From positions 1-64,000 of the forward strand of contig CAZELR010000015.1 in assembly GCA_964513075.1 (NCBI GenBank): a DNA stretch of 64,000 nucleotides. Reading direction: 5' to 3'. Position numbers and translations under genes: made by a program. The notes beneath the pieces are model-generated. The model saw only the letters and a list, made by a program, of their open reading frames with translations. It was not told where the DNA came from and did no database searches. This stretch comes from DAOUBP01 sp964513075 (lineage in GTDB: Bacteria > Chloroflexota > Anaerolineae > CG2-30-64-16). This document shows positions 1-6,666 of the stretch, one piece after another (position 1 is the first letter of the stretch; every line of letters starts with the position of its first letter).

Positions 1-2
1 CG

Positions 3-1166
3 CCGCACTGGCTGGGCAACATCGTGGCCGACGTGCAGCTCGAAGCCATGATGGCGGGGCTCTTCCCGCCCCTGGCGGACACGCTGGTCGCCATGCGCGC
101 CGCAGTCAACCGGACGCGCCTGGCCGAGTACACGGCCGCCATCCTGCAAGGCCGCGGCCTGGCCGACGTTGCCTGCTCGGTCGCCCTGGCCGGCCGCTTC
201 GGCCGGCCCGCGACGCCGTTCGACGACAGCGGCGAGTCCGGCAGCCCGCTCTGGGGTGCGCTGGCCCGGCACGGCGACCCGGCCCTGACCCCCCGCCTGA
301 GCGCCTTCGCCTGGCGGCTGAGCGAGGCGCAGAACCTGGCGCCGGACGACCTGCCCGAGCACGTGCGGCAGATCATGGCCGAGTTCCCGGAGCTGCGCCA
401 GGCGCCAGCGCGGCACGCCATCCCCGGCGGCGGCCTGACCGTCGTCGGACCGGCCGGCTGCGCGGCGCAAGCCGAGGCGGCCGCGAACACGGGCACCCAC
501 CCGCCGGCGGCACTGGAACCGGTCGCCACCCTACGCGCCGGCCGCGCACGACCGCGACCGGAGGCGCAACAGGCGGCGCGCGGGCTGCGGGTGCACTTCC
601 ACACCGTGCGGGGCGCGATCGAGATCGCCGCGCCGGGCCGGCTCGACCGTCGAGCCGCGGTTCTCGGCGAGCTGATCCCGCTGCGCATGGCGCTGCCGGG
701 CAAGGAGCGGCCCCGGCCCAGGGTGACGATCTGCCTGGACAAGTCCGGCTCCATGAAAGGCGCCAAGTTCGTGCTGGCGCAGACCGCGGCGCAAGCCGTG
801 GCCCTGGCCGTCCGGGAGGCCGGCGGCGAGGTTGTGGGGATCCTGTTCGACGACAGCGCCCAGGTCGCCGACACCGGTGACGCCGCGCTGCTCTTCTGCG
901 AGCCCGACAGCCTCAGTTACGGCGGCACCGCGTTCGAGTTCCTGGCCGACGCCTGGCGGCGCTGGCCAGCCCACGCCGTCCTGCTCGTCACCGACGGCGA
1001 CGGCTCCATCCCGCCAGCCATGCCGGGCGATAGGGCTCGCACATCTGCGATCCTGATCCCACCCGACTGCGACGCAAGCGCAATGGGGCAGATCGCGACG
1101 CGCGTCGTGACGCTCAGCGACCTGCGCGGCCTCAGCGACGTGATGACGCTGCTGACGCCGCGCTGA
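3..1166 (+). CDS. VWA (von Willebrand factor A) domain protein, 5' end outside window
   Basis: The reading frame is open from the left edge, so the N-terminus is missing; the first in-window start would be GTG at 24, and the text before it reads as coding. Counting from 24, the last ~150 residues form a VWA fold: strand plus DKSGSM (residues 239-244, the DxSxS metal site), GGT at 300-302 (MIDAS Thr) and TDGDGS at 323-328 (MIDAS Asp). All metal-site residues are present, so it should bind a divalent ion. The upstream part is helical and charged and I do not recognise it. VWA proteins of this cytoplasmic type often work with a MoxR-type AAA ATPase encoded next door; that gene would lie outside the window. 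A strong terminator follows directly. Confidence 0.8.
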   Translation, partial: PHWLGNIVADVQLEAMMAGLFPPLADTLVAMRAAVNRTRLAEYTAAILQGRGLADVACSVALAGRFGRPATPFDDSGESGSPLWGALARHGDPALTPRLSAFAWRLSEAQNLAPDDLPEHVRQIMAEFPELRQAPARHAIPGGGLTVVGPAGCAAQAEAAANTGTHPPAALEPVATLRAGRARPRPEAQQAARGLRVHFHTVRGAIEIAAPGRLDRRAAVLGELIPLRMALPGKERPRPRVTICLDKSGSMKGAKFVLAQTAAQAVALAVREAGGEVVGILFDDSAQVADTGDAALLFCEPDSLSYGGTAFEFLADAWRRWPAHAVLLVTDGDGSIPPAMPGDRARTSAILIPPDCDASAMGQIATRVVTLSDLRGLSDVMTLLTPR

Positions 1167-1197
1167 CCTGGGGGACTATCCGCCCCTCTTGAATAAG

Positions 1198-1227
1198 AAA
1201 GCCCGACCCATCCGGTCGGGCTTTTTC
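1198..1227 (+). terminator. intrinsic terminator after the VWA gene
   Basis: Eleven-base perfect stem AAAGCCCGACC / GGTCGGGCTTT with a 5-nt loop (CATCC), continuing into a T run. It sits about 30 bp after the VWA stop codon. The A-rich left shoulder means it could also stop transcription from the right. Confidence 0.9.
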
Positions 1228-1400
1228 TCTTAGAGAGGTGCGTCGCTGCTAGGGCAGAACCCTCACTTGGTTGAGAGTATTTTGGACGTCGAAGGAGTTG
1301 CTTAAGCAGGCCACTAACCTTCAAGCCGGACATCTCCTGGCGGCTTTTTCTGACAGGTGCCCTATCCGGACCGTGTCCGATTTGGCTGGGACGCCGCCAA

Positions 1401-2292
1401 CTAAACTAATTCCAAGGTGAAATCTACATGTTGGGTTTGGGCGAACAATTGACTGGCTGCCTCGATGAGTGCGTCGGCTTGGGCTTGCAGGTCACGCCGA
1501 CAACGCTGTTGGACTTCGGCTGTGCGCTCGACCAGCTCAGCAAAGAAGGCGTCCACCTTCTCGCGCACCTTGGCGGCCGTGCCAAAGCAGGTGTTCGCCG
1601 TCACATCTTCACGAATCCAGTCCCAGATGGCCTCGTCCGGGTTGAAGTCCGGGCTATAGCCCGGCAAGGCGACCAGGCGCACGTTCAGTTCCGGCGTCGT
1701 CAGGTAAGCCCGGAGCTCCGGCCCATGATGCGCTGGCCCATTGTCCCAGATCACAATCAGCGGCTCCGGATATTGTGCCCGCAACTGCTGCAGAAAAGTC
1801 ACCGAAGTCGCCGCGTTGGTGTTGCCCTCAACCGGCATCGCCGCGACCTCGCCGGTCTCCAAGCAGATCGCCGAGTAGTAGGTCGCCTTCTCGCCGTACT
1901 TGGGACTGCTCGTATCCACCAGGGCAGGTTCACCGCGCAGCACCCACTTGGCACGCAGTTCGACATCCGCACGGAAGTGCGCCTCATCGACAAAGAAGAT
2001 CTTGGCCCCGCGGGCCTGCGCTTCGGTGCGCAAAGCCACATACGCGGCCACGAAGGCGTCCCGTTTCTCAGCCTTGGCCTTCAGCAGCCGCTTCTTGGGC
2101 CGCTTCAGGACGAAGCCCAGCCGCTTCAAGTAGTTCCAGCAACTGCTGCGGCTCAGCACCTGGCCAAAACGCTCGTGGACGAACTGCCGCACCACCTTCC
2201 AGCTCCAGTTCGCCCGCGCAATACCGACGGCCGCCGGCGCGGCCTGGACCGCGGCCTTCAGTTCGGCTTGTTGGGCCGGGTTGAGGGCGGGG
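1401..2292 (-). CDS. IS630 transposase, DDE catalytic part (orfB, reached by -1 frameshift)
   Basis: Catalytic frame. A free-standing ATG exists at 2195, but homology-like sequence continues upstream without a stop to the C7 tract (reading PALNPAQQAELKAAVQAA), so the natural product is a fusion of about 380 residues. DDE residues are visible: FVDEAHF (first Asp), VIWDNGPAH (second Asp), and Glu near SPDFNPDEAIWDWIRE. The frame runs right through the terminal repeat. The stop codon TAG is made of the duplicated TA plus the flanking genomic base, so the element carries no stop of its own here. Confidence 0.9.
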
Positions 2293-2618
2293 GGGTGCCA
2301 CCGCTCTGCTCAAAGGCCAGACCCGCCGGGCCCTTCTCGTGGAACTCTTCCGCCCACGCCCCGATGGTGTGGGCATCGCGTTCCAGCGCTTCCGCGACCT
2401 GGGCCGCTGACCAGCCGCGCGCCAGCAACCAGACCGCATGCCAACGTTCGCGTTCTCGTGGCGTGGGGGCGCCGTACATGCGCTCCCGCACCGCTTTGAC
2501 GTTCAACTGCCAGCGCCCAAGCGTCAAAAGCATATCGTTCATTGCAGAGCCCTCGTTTGTCGGTGGTATCGCTGGCAGTATACCACGCGGCTCTGCGGGT
2601 TTCACCTTGGAATCAGTT
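1404..2618 (-). mobile_element. IS630-family insertion sequence, 1,215 bp, with TA duplication
   Basis: The ends are 19-bp inverted repeats: 1404-1422 (AACTAATTCCAAGGTGAAA) and the complement of 2600-2618, differing at one base. Each end is bordered by TA (1402-1403 and 2619-2620), the target duplication typical of IS630/Tc1-mariner elements. Inside is a two-frame transposase on the minus strand. The repeats are nearly identical and the reading frames unbroken apart from the conserved-type frameshift site, so the insertion looks recent and possibly active. Confidence 0.92.
2258..2542 (-). CDS. IS630 transposase, N-terminal helix-turn-helix part (orfA)
   Basis: First frame of the transposase. 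The ATG at 2542 is preceded by GAGGG seven bases upstream, better than the more distal in-frame ATG. It encodes an HTH DNA-binding segment (…GWSAAQVAEALERDAHTIGAW…) that would recognise the terminal repeats. It stops at 2258 in its own frame, but at 2289-2295 a run of seven C (minus-strand sense) allows a -1 slip into the catalytic frame. Without slippage the product is a DNA-binding protein lacking a catalytic domain, which in other elements acts as an inhibitor; that role is inferred here. Confidence 0.85.
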   Translation of the reverse strand: MNDMLLTLGRWQLNVKAVRERMYGAPTPRERERWHAVWLLARGWSAAQVAEALERDAHTIGAWAEEFHEKGPAGLAFEQSGGTPPPSTRPNKPN

Positions 2619-2782
2619 TAGGCGTTCGTCTCGGAAGTCACCAGCCTCCCAGCAACCGGCGCCACCGAGGCCGACGCGCATAAGCGCTCGCTAGAGCATG
2701 CGTCGAAGGACGCAACCTTTGATCATGGCGCCACTGGGCCGGGAAACCACATGAGCGATCGCTCGTGTGCCAAAGCGAACCC

Positions 2783-4144
2783 TTACGAGCACCCCACTGC
2801 TCCCTGCTGTCCAGAAGGAGATTCCTCCACGCTTAACTGACTCCAAACCATGAGTTGTTGACGAATACTACTCGTTATCGGCGCCTCAAGGCGTTCACAG
2901 ATCTCCAGAGCAGCCTTTGCTGAGTCAACGGCTTGCTGCTGATTGCCAAGACGGTCGTGCGCCAGCGCCTTGCTCCATAGCAGCGCGCCAGTATCGCGTT
3001 CATTGCCCACCTCGTGCGCCAGGTCCAGAGCCTGCTCATATAACCGAAGCGCGCTTTGGTGGTCGCCTTGCGCCGCTCGAGCCTCCCCCATGTAGCCCAA
3101 CTCAACGACCTCGCTCTGTCGATCGCCGATCTCGCGTGCTATGGCGAGTGCTTGCTCATAGTATTTCAACGCGATGTCTGTCTGGCCCATCTCGAAGTAG
3201 GCGCGACCCAAGCTGCTCAAGTGACCATCCTCGAACCACTTGTCGCCAACTTCGCGCGTGATGCGCAGTGCTTCCTCATAATAGGCAATGGCGCGCTCGT
3301 AGTCACGCAAATCCGCGTAGGCAGCTCCCAACCCTCCGAAGTCGGCGCCTTCACCGCTGCGGTCGCCGATCTCTCGATCGATGCTGAGCGCTCGTTCGTA
3401 AAAGTCTGCGGCCCGTTGCGCGTCCCCGAGGTCGAAATGTACGTCGGCCAGGTTACTAAGCCTGACAGCCTCCAAACGCCTGTACCCCCCCTCGATGGCC
3501 AGCGCGAGGCCCCGCTCGTGATATCCAATGGCACGGCGAGATTCGCCAAGGCTGCGGTAAACATTGCCCAAGCTGCCGAGATTCACAATCTGCTCGTACG
3601 AGTCACCCATTTCCTCGGCGATCATCAGTGCTTTTTCATGGCATGCAATCGACTGACGAAGCTCGCCCAATCGACGATACGCAATACCAATGCCAGCGAG
3701 AATAATCCCCTCCTGATGGCGGTCTGCGATGCTCTGGGCAAGGCTCAGGGCCTCAGAGTAGCTGAGCAGGCCTTCGCGCGCTTTTCCGAGGTCGACATGC
3801 GCGTCACCCAGATAGTCCAGAATAATGGCCTCGCTTCGACGATCGCACAAGCGACGGGCAGCCGCAAGGGCCAACACCAGAACTGCGACGCGTTGTGCAG
3901 GCACCAGACGAAGCGCTAAAATCCTACATAGTCCGTGCGCGAGACGGAGTTCCGACGCTTGGCTCTCACTGGCGTGGGCAGTGAGCCAGCACTGTGCGAT
4001 CGCAACATTGCTCCATTCCAGGTCAAGCAGTCCCAGTCCAGTCAGCACATCATTTCCCCCCTCCGAGTATAATCTCTCGGCGGTTTGGAGTACTGAGGTA
4101 TAGTATTGTGCGTGACGAAAGGAGACCTCGCTCAATGTGAACAT
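2783..4144 (-). CDS. TPR-repeat protein; C-terminal half of a split HTH-NB-ARC-TPR protein
   Basis: Predicted 453 residues, almost entirely tetratricopeptide repeats with a 40-residue period. Typical units read AIAYYEEALRITREVGDKW, with G..Y..LG and A..YYEQAL signatures, about eight in tandem over residues 110-430. TPR arrays of this kind are the ligand-sensing end of bacterial NLR-like proteins. The frame is the same as that of the NB-ARC gene upstream, with only TAG-TAT-TTC between that gene's last sense codon and this ATG. The N-terminal residues (RHAQYYTSVL…) match the linker that normally joins NB-ARC to TPR. So this is best read as the C-terminal half of one ancestral protein, either inactivated by nonsense mutation or made separately. 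Confidence 0.75.
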   Translation of the reverse strand: MFTLSEVSFRHAQYYTSVLQTAERLYSEGGNDVLTGLGLLDLEWSNVAIAQCWLTAHASESQASELRLAHGLCRILALRLVPAQRVAVLVLALAAARRLCDRRSEAIILDYLGDAHVDLGKAREGLLSYSEALSLAQSIADRHQEGIILAGIGIAYRRLGELRQSIACHEKALMIAEEMGDSYEQIVNLGSLGNVYRSLGESRRAIGYHERGLALAIEGGYRRLEAVRLSNLADVHFDLGDAQRAADFYERALSIDREIGDRSGEGADFGGLGAAYADLRDYERAIAYYEEALRITREVGDKWFEDGHLSSLGRAYFEMGQTDIALKYYEQALAIAREIGDRQSEVVELGYMGEARAAQGDHQSALRLYEQALDLAHEVGNERDTGALLWSKALAHDRLGNQQQAVDSAKAALEICERLEAPITSSIRQQLMVWSQLSVEESPSGQQGAVGCS

Positions 4145-4150
4145 GAAATA

Positions 4151-5506
4151 CTATTCCGTCAGCATGGACTTCGCATGCACCACCAACAGGGCATGGATCT
4201 GAAAACGACTGTTTGGGACCGGCTCCAACAGGCCCCGATTGACCAGTTCTCGGGCAATCGGCTTCGGATCGCTCACCTGCCACACAGCACCCATGGCAGT
4301 GAGATCGAAGGTAGCTGGCTTCGGAGCGAAAACCCCCAGAGAAGCAAAACAGGCCCGCATCTCAGGAGCGAGACGATCAGTGCTCTTTCTCAACAAGACC
4401 CTGACAGTTGGGATACTGGCCTCCTCAAGATCCACCAGGACAGCAGGCACGGACGCGCTCAGTAGTCGGACCCCAGCGCGCAACTCATCAAGCAGATCTC
4501 GGACACCCCAGCCGTTCAAAGCCTCAACATTGAGGAGGTGCCCGGCGATTTGCAGCGCCAAAGGAAGACCCTCCAGCTCGTTTGCGAGCTCCCGGCTGAG
4601 CTCAGGATAACTACCCACCACGCCAGGGGCCAGCTTGCTCAAGAGCGCCAGGCTCATATCCTCAGTCAACACAGGCAAGCGATAGACGTCTGCCGAAGTG
4701 GGAGCAAGCGCTTCAGCAACCACTGGCAACCGGGTAGTCAGAAGCAAAGCACAACTGCGGCCACCCACCATGAAGGGAACCGCGTGAAAAGCTTCCCAGA
4801 CGTCATCTACGATCAGAAGCATCTGCCTGTCACGCAAGGCTGCAGCCAGCAACGCCGCCGCCTCATCGACTCCAGTGGCCTTCGCTATGGAGTCGATGCC
4901 TAAGGCGCGTCCCCATTCAACAAGCTTCACGAGAAGATTAGGATCCGGGCCGAGTGTAGTCCACAGCACTCCGTCACCGAAACTGCGCACTACTTGCGGA
5001 TCGTGGGCCAAGGCCGCGGCCAGCGTTGTCTTGCCGACACCTGGCCATCCCCGAATAGCTGTGATGACCTGGGTAGGGTAGGGTGATGGAGCGTGGCCCG
5101 ATCCGGCGGGTTTCAGACGCTGTTTCAGCTCCGCAAGAGCCGCTTCTCGGCCAATCAGCAATGCTGGACGAGGCGGAGCGCATCCGGAAGGGAAGGTTCT
5201 CGTAGGCCGACCAAGCACCTTCAGCAACGCTTGTTCAGCCGGCGCTCCGCTCTGGAGACCAGACATGCCCGCGGCCTCAAGTAGGGCATTAGCCTCTTCC
5301 TGAAAGCGCAGAACCTCCTGTTTCTGGAACCAGCTGATGACTGCAAGCACGCGTTCCCTGGCGGTTTCGCCTGTCAGTAGCCTACCCTGACACATTCTGC
5401 TGATTATCGCAGGATCCAGGTTAATACCGTCGGCAAGCTTGTTCTGGCTAAGACCATGCCTTCGGCTGAGGTATTGCTTGACCAGATCGCCAAATTGGTG
5501 ACTCAT
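4151..5506 (-). CDS. HTH / NB-ARC (AP-ATPase) protein, truncated by an in-frame TAG
   Basis: The start at 5506 is preferred (GGAG eight bases upstream); the frame also extends 52 codons further up without a better signal. Residues 12-38 are a lambda-repressor-type HTH, and residues ~117-340 an NB-ARC switch ATPase: Walker A GWPGVGKTT (153-161), Walker B LLIVDDVW (230-237), LLTTR (255-259), GLPLAL (313-318). A winged-helix segment follows. The protein stops at TAG (4151-4153), exactly where such proteins run into their sensor repeats, and the TPR gene continues in the same frame three codons later. Known members bind ATP, oligomerise on sensing a trigger and signal through the N-terminal domain. 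Here that domain is DNA-binding, hinting at transcriptional output (inference). Confidence 0.82.
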   Translation of the reverse strand: MSHQFGDLVKQYLSRRHGLSQNKLADGINLDPAIISRMCQGRLLTGETARERVLAVISWFQKQEVLRFQEEANALLEAAGMSGLQSGAPAEQALLKVLGRPTRTFPSGCAPPRPALLIGREAALAELKQRLKPAGSGHAPSPYPTQVITAIRGWPGVGKTTLAAALAHDPQVVRSFGDGVLWTTLGPDPNLLVKLVEWGRALGIDSIAKATGVDEAAALLAAALRDRQMLLIVDDVWEAFHAVPFMVGGRSCALLLTTRLPVVAEALAPTSADVYRLPVLTEDMSLALLSKLAPGVVGSYPELSRELANELEGLPLALQIAGHLLNVEALNGWGVRDLLDELRAGVRLLSASVPAVLVDLEEASIPTVRVLLRKSTDRLAPEMRACFASLGVFAPKPATFDLTAMGAVWQVSDPKPIARELVNRGLLEPVPNSRFQIHALLVVHAKSMLTE

Positions 5507-5662
5507 AGACTGAGCTCCCGAGGTGTCAAGGGTATTGATAAAAACGGCCTTGATCTTGACCGCATACTGATGATACAGTGAAGACGCCGATAAGTAAAAC
5601 CGCTGAAACACCGTCGGCAGTCTCGACATAGTCCGTCGCCGTTTCTGAGTCGTGGACAGCAC

Positions 5663-5806
5663 AACCGGCTTTAGCGCCAGGCATCAGTCGGCGACCACAC
5701 CGTCGCCAAATAGCTGAGGAGGTGATTTACCTTCGGACACAATTCAGCGCAGTGCAGCAGTCGTTCCACAAAAGCCACACATCCAACCCATAAAAAGGAG
5801 CCTACA
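5663..5806. other. divergent intergenic region, no gene seen
   Basis: About 300 bp separates the start of the minus-strand NB-ARC gene (5506) from the secreted-protein gene; most of 5507-5806 has no convincing coding sequence. The only clear signal is the AAAAAGGAG ribosome-binding site of the next gene near 5795. Confidence 0.4.
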
Positions 5807-6136
5807 GTGAAAACCAAGATACTTGTCGTAGCCTTCTGCATGTTGATGTTGTCAGTCAGCCTCATACCTCTGGACGTTGCTGAGGCACAGCCACTCAGCA
5901 GGGTCCTCGGTGGAGTCAACCTCAGCGGCTACTGCCGCGATGTAGTGAAGTATGAGAAGGCCGAGCCCATCGCAAACAACGTCTACGCCTGGAGGTGCGT
6001 GAAGACCGAGAACGGATTCCCAGTATGGACAGCGATTTCCGTAACAGGTGCCTGTCAGTGGCAATACGGCAACCGGTACGCCTATGCGCTCTATCGCAGG
6101 TGGGGGGACCCATATTCTTGGTACTGCAACGACTGA
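5807..6136 (+). CDS. small secreted Cys-containing protein, unknown function
   Basis: 109 residues from GTG at 5807, with AAAAAGGAG six bases upstream. Residues 1-28 are a textbook signal peptide: Lys-rich start, hydrophobic core LVVAFCMLMLSVSLI, cleavage expected after AEA. The mature ~80 residues contain four Cys (in SGYCRDV, AWRCVK, GACQWQYG and WYCND), likely two disulphides, and are rich in Trp and Tyr. I do not recognise a named family. It is transcribed away from the NB-ARC gene and followed by a 17-bp hairpin, so it looks like a single-gene transcript. Its role is unknown. Confidence 0.7.
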   Translation: MKTKILVVAFCMLMLSVSLIPLDVAEAQPLSRVLGGVNLSGYCRDVVKYEKAEPIANNVYAWRCVKTENGFPVWTAISVTGACQWQYGNRYAYALYRRWGDPYSWYCND

Positions 6137-6275
6137 ACTATCTAGGTCCAGACAGGATGCGGTTCGCTGCTGAGCGATCAACAGCCAGCTGCAGTAGTAG
6201 TTACGACAACACTACATCGCATACGATTCGGATGGTGCAGAGCAACACTAGAACCGGCATTGACGTTCCAAAGAA

Positions 6276-6316
6276 AAGCACAGGGGAAACGCAGGCCACG
6301 CGTTTCCCCTGTGCTT
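6276..6316. terminator. 17-bp perfect inverted repeat after the secreted-protein gene
   Basis: Arms AAGCACAGGGGAAACGC (6276-6292) and its exact complement (6300-6316) enclose a 7-nt loop. No T run follows, so it may act as a bidirectional barrier or mRNA-stabilising hairpin rather than a classical terminator. Confidence 0.55.
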
Positions 6317-6324
6317 GCGCTTAA

Positions 6325-6609
6325 GAAGGTGTAAGCGAGTCTACCGTACTGACCATCCCATCGTCAGCGGCCCGGCACGGGCCGAGGCAGGCCGACCCAG
6401 CGTTGGACAGCACGCTGATGCTCCCTCAGATCCGTGCTACGGCCAGCGGGACGGTGACAATCACCGCCAAAACACGCAACCTGGGCCACAATACGATGCC
6501 GGAGTCAACCGTCTGCCTCCATCTCGGTGAGCCAGGAAGCGACTTCCTGATCGAACGCCGCGGCATACCGCCGTTTACTACTTACAAGAGTGTGGTCATC
6601 TCAATCTGA
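6325..6609 (+). pseudogene. possible remnant of a secreted beta-sandwich protein
   Basis: An open frame of ~95 codons with no ATG start or ribosome-binding site; the only in-frame starts are weak (TTG at 6403). The last 55 residues (…TVTITAKTRNLGHN…, ending YKSVVISI) look like the alternating hydrophobic pattern of a CARDB/Ig-like domain. It lies between two strong hairpins. It could be a decayed C-terminal domain; a functional gene is less likely. Confidence 0.3.
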
Positions 6610-6610
6610 T

Positions 6611-6657
6611 CTGCTGAGGGCAGTGGCGCTGTGACACAGCGCCACTGCCCTCAGCAG
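6611..6657. terminator. 21-bp perfect inverted repeat, bidirectional terminator candidate
   Basis: Arms 6611-6631 (CTGCTGAGGGCAGTGGCGCTG) and 6637-6657 are exact complements around a 5-nt loop TGACA. It ends ten bases beyond the stop codon of the minus-strand recombinase gene, so it probably ends that transcript. No T tract is seen on either side. Confidence 0.6.
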
Positions 6658-6666
6658 CCGCTTCTA

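Noticed and set aside
1428..2621. 397-codon plus-strand frame across the insertion sequence
   Set aside because: Antisense of the transposase, which carries the DDE motifs.
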